A stretch of DNA of 64,000 nucleotides from DASQZT01 sp963728965 (lineage in GTDB: Bacteria; Acidobacteriota; Terriglobia; Bryobacterales; Bryobacteraceae). The stretch spans positions 1,240,001 to 1,304,000 of the forward strand of contig CAVSMH010000006.1 of NCBI GenBank assembly GCA_963728965.1, given 5' to 3'. Positions 1 through 8,922 of the stretch are shown piece by piece. Both the position numbers and the translations under genes were made by a program. Under the pieces are notes generated by a model. That model was not told the DNA's origin, did no database searches, and saw only the letters and a program-made list of their open reading frames with translations. Position 1 is the first letter of the stretch. Every line of letters starts with the position of its first letter.

Positions 1-103
1 GGCCGTACCGGTCTGGCTGCGACCGGCAGGCGGCACGGGCGGGCAGGGTCGGGCGCGGTTCCCCGAACCCGGCGGGAGCGGTTCCGGCACGAAGGCCAGG
101 CGA
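1..103 (+). other. Window edge; possible 3' end of an upstream gene
   Basis: Frame 3 stays open from the window edge to a TGA at 105-107, encoding a short Pro/Arg/Gly-rich tail. That stop overlaps the ATG of the next gene in an ATGA arrangement typical of translational coupling. The stretch is too short and too low in complexity to name a product. The frame of the downstream gene is also open to the edge, so it could alternatively be a longer N-terminus of that gene. Confidence 0.25.
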
Positions 104-1405
104 ATGAGCGACTACATATACATGCTGGAGAGCCACCTGAATCCCGATCAGAATCGGGTGGTGGAGGATGTCCAGGCGGCCGCCGTGCAGGCTAACGTCA
201 ACCTGTTTCTGACGGGCGGCGCGATGCGCGACATGCTCGCCGGATACCGGATCCGCGACCTGGACTTCGTGGTGGAAGGCCAGGCGTTGCGGATGGCCAG
301 GGCGGTTTGTGAGAGCACCGGGGCACGGCAGGTATCGAGCGACGAGCTGCGCAAGAGCGCCGAGTTGCTGTTTCCGAACGGGGTCACGGCGCAGATCGCC
401 ATGTCGCGGCAGGAAAAATACGGGCGCGCCGGGTCGAAGCCGCAGGTGTCGGCGGCGACCATCCAGGAGGACCTGCGGGGCCGGGATTTCACCTGTAACG
501 CGATTGCGCTGTCGCTGAACCGCGCGTCGCGCGGGCTCCTGCTCGATCCGCTGAACGGCCTGGCCGATATCGAGCGGCGGGAATTGCGTTCGGTCAGCAC
601 GTACGGTTTTTTCGATGATCCTTCGCGGCTGCTGCGGCTGGTTCGATTCCAGGTGCGGCTGGGGTTCGCGGTGGAGGAGCGCACGCAGTCGCAGGTGGCC
701 AACGCGCGGCAGGGCGAAGTCGAGCTGACGATTCCGGCCAGGGTCCTGGGGGAGGAACTGAAGCGCATCGCGACGGAAGACAATCCCGCGGAGATTCTGA
801 AAGAGCTGCAGGACGCCGGCCTGGGCAAGCTGTTCGTTGCCGGGCCGGAGTTCAACCTGGCGGGGGTGGCCAAGCTGGAGAAACTGGCGCGGCTGCTGGC
901 GGACGATCCGGCGTCGCGGGCGGCGCGATTCGGACCGTTTCTGTACGCGTTGACGGAGAAGTCGGCGCCCAGGGAAAAACAGGCGCTGATCAAGGCGACG
1001 GCCCTGGACAAGGCCGATGTGGACCTGTGGCAGAAGCTGGAGGCGCGGGCCAAGAAGCTGGAAACGGCGCTACGCTCGGCGCGGATTCGGAAGCCGTCGC
1101 AGGTGTATCACATCGTCAACACCGCGCCGGTAGACGAGGTGTTGTTCGTGATGTATCACTCCGCGCTCAAGCCGGTGCAGGAGCGTTTGCGAAACTACTT
1201 CCAGAAATACCTGCCGATGGCGCAGGAGATCACGGCCGAAGAATGGGCCTCGGTGGAGGGCAAGCCGGGGACGCCGCGCTACAACAAGGCCCGCACCGAT
1301 TTTCTGTCGGCCCGGCTGGACCGGCGTCCGCCGCGCAAAGTGGAGCCGCCGCCTCCCCCACCCGAGCCGCCGGTGGAGACGGCGACCGCGCGCCGGGGGC
1401 GATAA
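104..1405 (+). CDS. CCA-adding enzyme / poly(A) polymerase family nucleotidyltransferase
   Basis: Class II nucleotidyltransferase of the tRNA CCA-adding/poly(A) polymerase family, 433 aa. The family adds CCA or A residues to RNA 3' ends in the cytoplasm. The N-terminal head has the nucleotide-binding GG...RD signature (G38, G39, R42, D43) and the metal-binding DxD (D52, D54). Family hallmarks RDFTCNA and DDPSRLLR follow. The C-terminal half is helical, as in body and tail domains, and ends in a Pro-rich stretch followed by an Arg-rich tip. No HD phosphohydrolase motif is evident. The tRNA in this window already encodes CCA, so the enzyme may serve mainly in repair or as an A-adding form; sequence alone does not separate these. 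The ATG overlaps a possible upstream stop. Confidence 0.85.
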   Translation: MSDYIYMLESHLNPDQNRVVEDVQAAAVQANVNLFLTGGAMRDMLAGYRIRDLDFVVEGQALRMARAVCESTGARQVSSDELRKSAELLFPNGVTAQIAMSRQEKYGRAGSKPQVSAATIQEDLRGRDFTCNAIALSLNRASRGLLLDPLNGLADIERRELRSVSTYGFFDDPSRLLRLVRFQVRLGFAVEERTQSQVANARQGEVELTIPARVLGEELKRIATEDNPAEILKELQDAGLGKLFVAGPEFNLAGVAKLEKLARLLADDPASRAARFGPFLYALTEKSAPREKQALIKATALDKADVDLWQKLEARAKKLETALRSARIRKPSQVYHIVNTAPVDEVLFVMYHSALKPVQERLRNYFQKYLPMAQEITAEEWASVEGKPGTPRYNKARTDFLSARLDRRPPRKVEPPPPPPEPPVETATARRGR

Positions 1406-1451
1406 CGGCCTACCGCCGGGGGTGGTGCCCGGTGCTTTCCCCATCGCCTCC

Positions 1452-4067
1452 ATGCGAGAATTAGAAGCAGTGCCCAAGGTAGCTCCAAAGTCCAAAAGCA
1501 AAAGGGAAATGCGGGTTCGGATTCCGAACCAGGCGGGATTGGCCCAATTTTTTTTCGGCAGGCTCGGGCGGAGCCTGGTCGTCGGATTCGCCCTCCTCAC
1601 CATACTCAGCCTGGGCACGTTCACCTATTTTTACGCCAGGTACTCGCGGCTGATCGACAAGAAGCTGAGCGCGGGGCCGTTCGCGAACACGGCTAAGATC
1701 TACGCGGCACCGACCACGATCGGGGTGGGCGATACGCTTACCGCGGCCGAGATTGCGGCGGAGCTGCGGCGCAGCGGGTACACCGAATCGAGCAGCAATC
1801 CGATCGGCTATTACGAGGTGCTGCCCAACGCGCTACAGATCTTTCCACAGCGCGATTCCTACTTCGACCAGGAAGCCGGCGTGATCCGTTTTTCGGGCGG
1901 GAAGATCACCCAGATCGTCTCGCTGCGCGACAACACCGCGCGGAGCCAGTATCTGCTGGAGCCGCAGCTCATCACGAATCTCTCCGGGCCGAGCCGCGAA
2001 AAGCGGCGGATGGTGCGCTTCCGGGACATTCCGACGGTGCTGGTGCAGGCGGTGACGTCGGCCGAGGACAAGCGTTTCTTCCAGCATTCGGGGCTGGATC
2101 CGATCCGCATTGCCAAGGCGGCGTACGTCGATCTGCGGCAGGGGCGCAAGGAGCAGGGCGCTTCCACGCTGAGCCAGCAGTTGGCGCGCATGTTCTGGCT
2201 GGATCAGCAGAAACGCTGGACGCGCAAACTGGCGGAGGCGGTCATCACGCTGCAGCTCGAACAGAAGCTGACGAAGATGCAGATCTTCGAGGACTACGCC
2301 AACCAGGTGGACCTGGGCTGGCGCGGGACCTTCAACATCCGCGGGTTCGGACAGGCGTCGGAAGTATATCTTGGCAAGGACCTGAGCCAGCTCACGCTGC
2401 CCGAGGCGGCGCAGTTGGCGGGGATGATTCAGAAGCCCAGTATCTACGAGCCGTTCCGGCACGCCGAGCGGGCAAAGGACCGGCGCAACGTGGTGCTGGG
2501 CATGATGCGCACCAACGGCTACATCAACGATCGCGAGTATGCCCTGGCTACGGAGGTGCCCCTGACGATCGCCCGTGGGGCGGCGCAATCGGTCGAAGCA
2601 CCCTATTTTGTGGACCTGGTGAGCGACGCGCTCCAGAACCGTTTTCAGGATGCGAACTCGAACTCCTTCCGGGTATACACCACGCTGGACATGCATTTAC
2701 AGCGGGCGGCGACGGATGCCATCCGCAAGGGCATGCAACTGGTGGACGAGCAGATCCGCAAGCAGCGGCGCTTCCGGGGGCAGACGCCGCCCGAGGCGCA
2801 GGTGGCGCTGGTGGCGCTCGATCCGCGGACCGGCGAGGTGAAGGCGCTGGCCGGCGGGCGGAACTACGGCATGAGCCAGCTCAACCACGTGCTGTCGAAA
2901 CGACAGCCGGGCTCGATTTTCAAGCCGTTCGTTTACGCCGCCGCGCTGAACACCGGGGTAGAGGGCGGACCGCGCATCCTGACCGCGAGCACCACCGTGC
3001 TGGACCAGCCAACCACGTTCTGGTTCGACGGCAAGCCGTATGAGCCGAGCAATTTCGAGCACAAGTTCTACGGCAACGTGACCCTGCGGGACGCCCTGGC
3101 GCATTCGCTGAATGTGGCAACGGTCAAGCTGGCGGAGATGGTGGGGTACGATGCCGTCGTCCAGATGGCCAACCGGGCGGGGATGAACTACAAGATTCAG
3201 CCGACGCCGGCGATGGCCTTGGGAGCGTACGAGATCAATCCGGTGGAAGCCGCGGCGGCCTACACGATTTTCGCCAACCACGGCGATTTCGTGAAGCCCA
3301 GCTTTGTGCGGATGGTGCGGGGCGCGGACGCCAAGGTGGTCTTCAACAGCAAGGTGGAAGAACACCAGGTGTTGGACCCGCGCGTGGCCTTTCTGATCAC
3401 CGACCTCATGGAAGAGGTGCTGCGCAGCGGCACGGCGGCAGGCGTGCGGGCGCACTACAACCTCAACTTTCCGGCCGCCGGCAAGACGGGTACTTCGCAC
3501 GACGGCTGGTTTGCCGGATACACTTCGGAGCTGCTGTGCGTGGTGTGGGTCGGCTTCGACGACAACCGCGTGCTCGACCTGGAGGGCGCGCACTCGGCGG
3601 CCCCCATCTGGGCGGAATTCATGAAGAGCGCCGTGAAATACCGGGAGTATCGCGACACCAAGCCGTTCGAGGCGCCCGACGGGATCGTGTCCATCGAGGT
3701 GGACCCGGAATCCGGCATGCCGGCGGGTCCGTCGTGTCCCAAGAGCCGGCGCGAGGAGTACATCGCCGGCACGCAGCCGGTGGGATTGTGCCCGCTGCAC
3801 GGGGGACGCCAGGGCATCACCAACGTGGCAGGTTGGGATACGCCGTCCCCGGAGCGGGCGGCGTCCGCCCCGGCCGAGCAGACGGCTCCGCGGATCACCG
3901 GATCGGGGGGCGACGGAGAGGTGGCGGCGGAGTCCACGGCGCGGCGGGGCAGCCGGGGCCGCGCGGACACCGCGGCAGCCGGGGCGGCGCCCTCCCCATC
4001 CGAACCGGCCAAGCCCGAAAAGAAGAAGGGCTTTTTCGGGCGGCTGTGGGACAAGATCAAAAAGTGA
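1452..4067 (+). CDS. Class A penicillin-binding protein (PBP1B-like)
   Basis: Bifunctional peptidoglycan synthase, about 871 aa from the ATG at 1452 (a GTG at 1422 is in frame but less likely). A short basic cytoplasmic tail and one membrane anchor (about residues 37-60) precede a UB2H-like region. The GT51 transglycosylase follows, with catalytic E205 in the EDKRFF motif and the STLSQQ motif. The transpeptidase domain has S488 in SIFK, an SLN motif, and K678 in KTGT. The extreme C-terminus is a low-complexity Ala/Pro/Arg region ending in a Lys-rich tail. It acts on lipid II at the outer face of the inner membrane. The gene starts about 50 bp after the CCA-type gene on the same strand. Confidence 0.92.
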   Translation: MRELEAVPKVAPKSKSKREMRVRIPNQAGLAQFFFGRLGRSLVVGFALLTILSLGTFTYFYARYSRLIDKKLSAGPFANTAKIYAAPTTIGVGDTLTAAEIAAELRRSGYTESSSNPIGYYEVLPNALQIFPQRDSYFDQEAGVIRFSGGKITQIVSLRDNTARSQYLLEPQLITNLSGPSREKRRMVRFRDIPTVLVQAVTSAEDKRFFQHSGLDPIRIAKAAYVDLRQGRKEQGASTLSQQLARMFWLDQQKRWTRKLAEAVITLQLEQKLTKMQIFEDYANQVDLGWRGTFNIRGFGQASEVYLGKDLSQLTLPEAAQLAGMIQKPSIYEPFRHAERAKDRRNVVLGMMRTNGYINDREYALATEVPLTIARGAAQSVEAPYFVDLVSDALQNRFQDANSNSFRVYTTLDMHLQRAATDAIRKGMQLVDEQIRKQRRFRGQTPPEAQVALVALDPRTGEVKALAGGRNYGMSQLNHVLSKRQPGSIFKPFVYAAALNTGVEGGPRILTASTTVLDQPTTFWFDGKPYEPSNFEHKFYGNVTLRDALAHSLNVATVKLAEMVGYDAVVQMANRAGMNYKIQPTPAMALGAYEINPVEAAAAYTIFANHGDFVKPSFVRMVRGADAKVVFNSKVEEHQVLDPRVAFLITDLMEEVLRSGTAAGVRAHYNLNFPAAGKTGTSHDGWFAGYTSELLCVVWVGFDDNRVLDLEGAHSAAPIWAEFMKSAVKYREYRDTKPFEAPDGIVSIEVDPESGMPAGPSCPKSRREEYIAGTQPVGLCPLHGGRQGITNVAGWDTPSPERAASAPAEQTAPRITGSGGDGEVAAESTARRGSRGRADTAAAGAAPSPSEPAKPEKKKGFFGRLWDKIKK

Positions 4068-4120
4068 CCTACCCCCTCCGGGGCCGGCGCGAGTAGAATA
4101 AATGCCAGGGGTGAACCCTC

Positions 4121-4906
4121 ATGTGTCGTCGATGTGCTTTCCTGCTGATGGCAGCAGGGTGTGTTCCGTTATTCTCCCAGACCCAGACTAGTCCCCTCCT
4201 GGACAACTCCAAAACGCCGGTGGCCGCCCCCGCCGAGCCTCCGAAGCCGCAGCTTTCGCCGGAGACGCGCGGGGACATTTTCATGGCCCGCAAAATGTAT
4301 CGTGAAGCAATCGATGCATTTCGCGAGGGGTACCGCAGAGATGCCGTGCTGCTGAACAAGATCGGCATCGCGTATCACCAGATGCAGCAACTGGACGCGG
4401 CGCGAAAGAGCTACGAGCAGGCGCTGAAGGTGAAGCCCGACTACGCGGAGGCCATGAACAACATCGGCACCGTCTACTACGCCAAGAAGAGCTACCGCCG
4501 CGCCATTTCCTGGTACAACAAGGCGCTGCGCGCGGCGCCGGACCAGTCCCGGTCGGCCTCGATCTACATGAATCTGGGCACGGCGTACTTTGCGCGGAAG
4601 AAGTACGACCAGTGCACCAAGGCGTATCAGACCGCGCTGCAACTGGATCCGGAGGTGTTTGAGCGCCACGGCAACTTCGGCGTGATGCTGGAGGAGCGCA
4701 GTGTGCAGGAGCGGGCCAAGTATCACTTCTACATCGCCAAGCTGTACGCCAAGAACGGGCGTGACGACCTGGCCCTGCAGTATCTCCGCAAGGCGCTCGA
4801 AGAAGGGTATAAAGACAAGAAGCTGGCCGAGGTGCCGGAGTTCGCGACCCTCCGCGAGAAGGCGGAGTTCAAGGAATTACTGGCCCGGGAACCGCGTGTA
4901 TTGTAG
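4121..4906 (+). CDS. Secreted TPR-repeat protein
   Basis: 261-aa protein with a short hydrophobic export signal (residues 1-20). It contains a Cys at position 14 in an AAGC context, so it could be a lipoprotein. From about residue 50 it carries tandem TPR units with the usual W/Y/A spacing (for example the YAEAMNNIGTVYY segment), implying a protein-interaction scaffold in the periplasm or at the membrane. A good Shine-Dalgarno sequence (AGGGGTG) precedes the ATG. Its last 11 bases overlap the GTG start of the next gene, so the two are probably translated together. The partner is unknown. Confidence 0.75.
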   Translation: MCRRCAFLLMAAGCVPLFSQTQTSPLLDNSKTPVAAPAEPPKPQLSPETRGDIFMARKMYREAIDAFREGYRRDAVLLNKIGIAYHQMQQLDAARKSYEQALKVKPDYAEAMNNIGTVYYAKKSYRRAISWYNKALRAAPDQSRSASIYMNLGTAYFARKKYDQCTKAYQTALQLDPEVFERHGNFGVMLEERSVQERAKYHFYIAKLYAKNGRDDLALQYLRKALEEGYKDKKLAEVPEFATLREKAEFKELLAREPRVL

Positions 4907-6800
4907 GCGGAGAGCCCTGCTCGCCGCCTTCGCCGTGCTGGTGTGCGGCGGATGTTCGCGCCGGCCCGCCACCCGTCCGATCGAGCGGGTGGCCATTCTG
5001 CGATTTGAAAATCTGAGTGGAGATGTATCGGCCGATTGGGTAGGCCGGGCGCTTTCCGAAGTGGTGAGCGGCGCGCTATCCGATGTGCCTGGGATGGCGG
5101 TGGTTCCTGCCGGCCGGATGCACGCGCTGAATGCCACCCTGGGAGTGCGCCCGATCTCCGCGCCCGGGATTTCCTCCGAGCGCACGATGGCTCTGGCCGC
5201 GGGCGCGAACCGCTTGGGGTACGGCGAGTACGCCTTCGTCAAAGGGCGCCTGGAAACACGGCTGACGCTCGGGGACCCGGCGACAGGGAAGATGGTGCGG
5301 GTAGTGACGGCATCGGCCGCGGCGGGCGACGTGATCGGGGCCGGCACGACGCTGGCGCGCGGGCTTTCCGATCGCGCGTCCGCCTACGGCCCGCGGAGCG
5401 TTCCCGCTTTGAAGGCGTGGGTCGAAGCGATGGAGCCGGTGGATCCCGCGGCGGTGCCGGCGGCGCTGGCCCGATGCCTGGCGGCGGATGCCGATTTCGG
5501 ACCGGCGTACCTGGCCCTGGCGCAGTGGAAGGCGCAACACCAGGACCGTACCGGGGCGACCGGGCTGCTTGGCGTGGGGCTTGCCCGTGGGGATCGCATT
5601 CCTCGGCGGGATCGCGAGCGGATGCAGTTCGAGCTGGCCAGCCTGCGCGGCGATGCCGCCGGGCGGCAGCGCGCCTTGCAGGAACTGACCCGGCTGGATC
5701 CGCTCGATCCGACGGGCTGGCGTGCCCTCGGCCAGGCGGCGTTCATGCGGCGCGACTTCAAAGCGGCGATCGAGGCCTGGCAGAAGTCCATTGCCATCGA
5801 AGACGATCCCGCTACCGAAAACCAACTCGCCTACGCCGCGGCGTATGCGGGCGATCTGGAAACCGCGGTTCAGGCGTTGCACCGCTACCAGGCGGTGCGG
5901 CCCGGCGACCCCAACCCGCTCGACTCGCTGGGGGACGTGCACCTGATTACCGGGCGGCTCCGCCAGGCGGAAGGCTTCTATCGCGAGGTCTCCGCCAAGG
6001 CTCCGAACTTCCTGAACAACGGCGACTATTTCAAGGCCGCCATGGCGCGGCTGATGACCGGCGATGTGCCGGGGGCCGACGCGCTGGCGAAGCAGTATGC
6101 CGATGCGCGGGCGGCGGCGCACGATCCGACCGCGGACCTGCACCGCGCCGAATGGTCGTGGATCAGCGGGCGCCGGAAGGCCGGTTACCAGCAGTTGAAG
6201 GATTTTGCCCGCCGCGCGGAAACCGGCGGGCAGCGGGACCTGGCGGCGCGCGCCTATGCCGAGCTGGCGCTCTGGAGCCTGCTGGAGGGCGACCGCACCT
6301 CAGCCGCGCAAATGGCGAACGAGTCGGCGCCGCTGGCCGGTCCGTCATCGATCGGGCTCTCGATTCTGGCGCGTTTTCTGGCGCAGCCGCCGGCCTCCGC
6401 GGAGGAATGGACAAATCGTGCCGCGCGCCAGTTCCCGAGCGGCGTGCCGAGCAGTCTCCGCGACCTGGCGCTGGCTTACGCCCTGCTGCTGGACCGGCAG
6501 TTCCCGGCGGCCGCGGTGGCGCTGAAGCGGATCTATGAGGGGACCAACCCCAATGCCGAGGAAGGCGTCTCCATTCTGCTGGCATGGTCCTTGCTGGAAA
6601 CGGACCGCGTCCAGGAAGCCGCGCCGCTGTTGAAATCCAACCCGGTGCCACCTTCGACCGGCGTGGGCGCGACCATGGGCTTCTACTTTCCGCGGCTGTA
6701 CGAGATCCGCGCCATGGCGGCCGGGAAGGCCGGCCGGTCCGACGAGGCGCGCACCGATCGCGAGCTGTACCAGCGGCTATCGGGGGCGGAGTCGAAATAG
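4896..6800 (+). CDS. TolB/FlgO-like N-terminal domain lipoprotein with TPR repeats
   Basis: 634-aa protein from the GTG at 4896. This start gives a clean lipoprotein signal: basic n-region (CRRR), hydrophobic core, Cys in VCGGC near residue 20. Extending upstream would run antiparallel to sense within the preceding TPR gene and gives a non-natural sequence. Residues about 30-140 resemble the TolB-amino-terminal/FlgO type domain (VAILRFENLSGD). The remainder is helical, with degenerate TPR units to the C-terminus. The overlap with the upstream TPR gene suggests a joint envelope function. In this family the N-terminal domain often accompanies signalling or assembly proteins, but no catalytic site is seen here. 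Confidence 0.7.
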   Translation: MYCRRRALLAAFAVLVCGGCSRRPATRPIERVAILRFENLSGDVSADWVGRALSEVVSGALSDVPGMAVVPAGRMHALNATLGVRPISAPGISSERTMALAAGANRLGYGEYAFVKGRLETRLTLGDPATGKMVRVVTASAAAGDVIGAGTTLARGLSDRASAYGPRSVPALKAWVEAMEPVDPAAVPAALARCLAADADFGPAYLALAQWKAQHQDRTGATGLLGVGLARGDRIPRRDRERMQFELASLRGDAAGRQRALQELTRLDPLDPTGWRALGQAAFMRRDFKAAIEAWQKSIAIEDDPATENQLAYAAAYAGDLETAVQALHRYQAVRPGDPNPLDSLGDVHLITGRLRQAEGFYREVSAKAPNFLNNGDYFKAAMARLMTGDVPGADALAKQYADARAAAHDPTADLHRAEWSWISGRRKAGYQQLKDFARRAETGGQRDLAARAYAELALWSLLEGDRTSAAQMANESAPLAGPSSIGLSILARFLAQPPASAEEWTNRAARQFPSGVPSSLRDLALAYALLLDRQFPAAAVALKRIYEGTNPNAEEGVSILLAWSLLETDRVQEAAPLLKSNPVPPSTGVGATMGFYFPRLYEIRAMAAGKAGRSDEARTDRELYQRLSGAESK

Positions 6801-6862
6801 CGGCCCGCGGCTTCCCGGTCGCCGCGGAGCGCCTTGCCGGGGAGACGCGCGGGTCCGGGCGG

Positions 6863-7843
6863 TTAGCCGCGCAGCCGCATCAGGAACCAGATCATTCCGA
6901 ACACGAACAGTGCGGAGGCGGAAAGCCGCACCGGTCGCAGCGCCTGCGCGAGACGTCCGATTCGCAAAAATGCCAGCGCCAGGACGGCCAGGGCGGCCAC
7001 CTCCGCCAGCCCCGCACCGGCCAGAACCCACCCGGGCCGGTATCGCGACGCCTCGATAAAGAGGTAGAAGTAGAGGCCGTGAAACACGCCCAGGGCGCCC
7101 GCCACCGCCCACCGGGCGCCGGCCTTCGGCAGCAGCAGGATCTCCATGGCGAGATACGCCACGGTGAGAGCGGTGGCGGCTTCCACGAAACGCGCGGCGG
7201 GCTGCCAGCCGGTGTGCGGCGTCAGCCATACCGAGGCGGCTTCGCCGGCCAGAAACATGCCCGTCAGCCCCACCAGCTCGCGGCCGCTGCGCGCAGCCAG
7301 GACGAGCGCGGCCAGGAACAGAATCTGCACCGGCCCGCCCAGGGCGCGCAGAAATCCGGCGCCGGCCTCGCCCAGCGCGATTTCGGCGGGCGTGGGCGGC
7401 CGGAAGCGGAGCGCCGCTGCCGTGAAGGCGCGATCGAACACCGCCTGGTCGCGTTTGCCGCCCATTTCGGCGCGCAACATGTGAACGTGATTCGGCACCG
7501 TGATGGCGGCGAAGGTGCACTCTACGTCCACCCGTTCCGGCGCTTCGACGAAATCGTAGTCCGCCTCGCAGAGGTAGGAATCGCTGGAGGGTTCGTTCCG
7601 GCATTGGGCGGAGAGACGTTTCGCTTCGCGTCCACCGCTCGAAAACCGGATGTGCTCCAGCAGCGTGCGCTCCGGCGATTGCACATGGGCGATTTCGTAG
7701 AGCGGCATCCGCAGTTGGTAGTGGGCATGGCTCCCCTGGATGGTCAGGTCGCCGGAGCTCATGCTGACTACGTGCGCCCAGCAGGGCCAGGCGATCAGTA
7801 CCACGAACCAGCGACCGGAGGGCCGCGGCCACTCTGGTGTCAT
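6863..7843 (-). CDS. HupE/UreJ-like membrane protein
   Basis: 326-aa protein with an N-terminal signal, an extracytoplasmic region of about 160 aa rich in beta-strand pattern, and about six or seven transmembrane helices in the C-terminal half. The membrane part contains the LGVFHGLYFY segment typical of the HupE/UreJ_2 group, some members of which are linked to nickel or cobalt handling. No hydrogenase or urease gene is nearby, so the substrate is unknown. The ATG overlaps the TGA of the upstream AI-2E transporter gene by four bases (ATGA), indicating translational coupling. Confidence 0.75.
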   Translation of the reverse strand: MTPEWPRPSGRWFVVLIAWPCWAHVVSMSSGDLTIQGSHAHYQLRMPLYEIAHVQSPERTLLEHIRFSSGGREAKRLSAQCRNEPSSDSYLCEADYDFVEAPERVDVECTFAAITVPNHVHMLRAEMGGKRDQAVFDRAFTAAALRFRPPTPAEIALGEAGAGFLRALGGPVQILFLAALVLAARSGRELVGLTGMFLAGEAASVWLTPHTGWQPAARFVEAATALTVAYLAMEILLLPKAGARWAVAGALGVFHGLYFYLFIEASRYRPGWVLAGAGLAEVAALAVLALAFLRIGRLAQALRPVRLSASALFVFGMIWFLMRLRG

Positions 7844-8904
7844 ACCTCCATGGTACCGGCGGGAGTGAGGTGGGTGCTCAAGCGAGCTTTGCGGATGCGC
7901 AAATAGAGAACCCGCACCAGCGCCAGCACCGGTACGGAGAGAAACGTGCCGGCAATGCCCGCCAGCTCGGCGCCCGCGAATACACCGAACAGCACGACGG
8001 CCGGATGCAGTTCCACCCCCTGCCCCATCAGGTGCGGCGAGAGAATGTAGTCCTGGAACATACGGTAGGCCAGGAGGAAAATGAGAATCGCCAGAACGTG
8101 CGCGTCGGCCACCGCGGCCACGATCAGGATGGCCACCCCCGCGGTAAGCGGTCCGATCATGGGAATGAACTCGAGCAGACAGGCCAGGGACGCCAGCAGC
8201 ACGCCATACGGCACCGAAAGAAGTGAGAAAAAGATGCTGTAGGCCGTGAAGGTGGCCAGCGAGAGCAGCACCAGGGCGCGCATGTAGTGGGCCAGCAGCA
8301 GATGGATGTCCGCCAGCAGTTCGTCCAGCCAAGCGCGGCGCGGTCCCGCATCGACCAGTTCCAGTACGTGCTCGCGAATGTCGCGGCCGTCCTTGAGGAA
8401 GAAGAAGGCCACAATGGGGATGATCACAATGTAAATCAGTTCGCTGGCGGCGGTCAGAAATTTCGCGCCGGCTTGCGGCAGCGAGGAGAGCAGGCTGGTT
8501 GACCAGGAACCGATTTCCGCCTGGGCGCGATCGAGCACCGTCTGTTTGATCAGGTTCAGCGTGGGCGACGGGCTGGGCGTCTGCACCCAGGTGCTCACCC
8601 GGGCAGGAAACTCCTTGGAAAGCGACGTGGCCTGCTCCACCACGCGCGACCCGACCTGAAAGCCCACCAGCGCGACCACGCCGATGAAGATGACGTAGGA
8701 CAGGGCCAGAGCCGGCGTACGCGTCCGGCTGGCGGGAAGCACGCGGTCGAGCAGGTTCACCAGGGGCGAGACCAGATACGCAAACAGGAGCGCCAGGACA
8801 AACACGAACAGCGTCTTGCGCACCACGTACACCAGGGCCAGGGCCAGGAGCACGAGGATCGCCGTCCAGGTGTAGCGTGCGGCCTTACGGTCGATGCCAA
8901 GCAT
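7840..8904 (-). CDS. AI-2E family (PerM-like) transporter
   Basis: 354-aa polytopic inner-membrane protein. Two helices at the N-terminus are followed by a soluble loop of about 90 residues containing amphipathic segments. A cluster of helices follows, with the conserved LLEFIPMIGP segment and the QGVELHPAVVLFGVFAG stretch characteristic of the AI-2E/PerM/YdiK family. Family members export small molecules or act in osmotic or pH homeostasis; the substrate here cannot be read from sequence. It is coupled by a 4-bp overlap to the HupE-like gene, and lies 18 bp after the CNNM/CorC gene stop on the same strand. Confidence 0.88.
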   Translation of the reverse strand: MLGIDRKAARYTWTAILVLLALALVYVVRKTLFVFVLALLFAYLVSPLVNLLDRVLPASRTRTPALALSYVIFIGVVALVGFQVGSRVVEQATSLSKEFPARVSTWVQTPSPSPTLNLIKQTVLDRAQAEIGSWSTSLLSSLPQAGAKFLTAASELIYIVIIPIVAFFFLKDGRDIREHVLELVDAGPRRAWLDELLADIHLLLAHYMRALVLLSLATFTAYSIFFSLLSVPYGVLLASLACLLEFIPMIGPLTAGVAILIVAAVADAHVLAILIFLLAYRMFQDYILSPHLMGQGVELHPAVVLFGVFAGAELAGIAGTFLSVPVLALVRVLYLRIRKARLSTHLTPAGTMEV

Positions 8905-8922
8905 GGGAAGACTGAGCCAATT

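Noticed and set aside
5036..6538. 500-codon plus-strand frame within the TPR lipoprotein gene
   Set aside because: Shadow frame of high-GC coding sequence with Arg/Gly/Ala composition.
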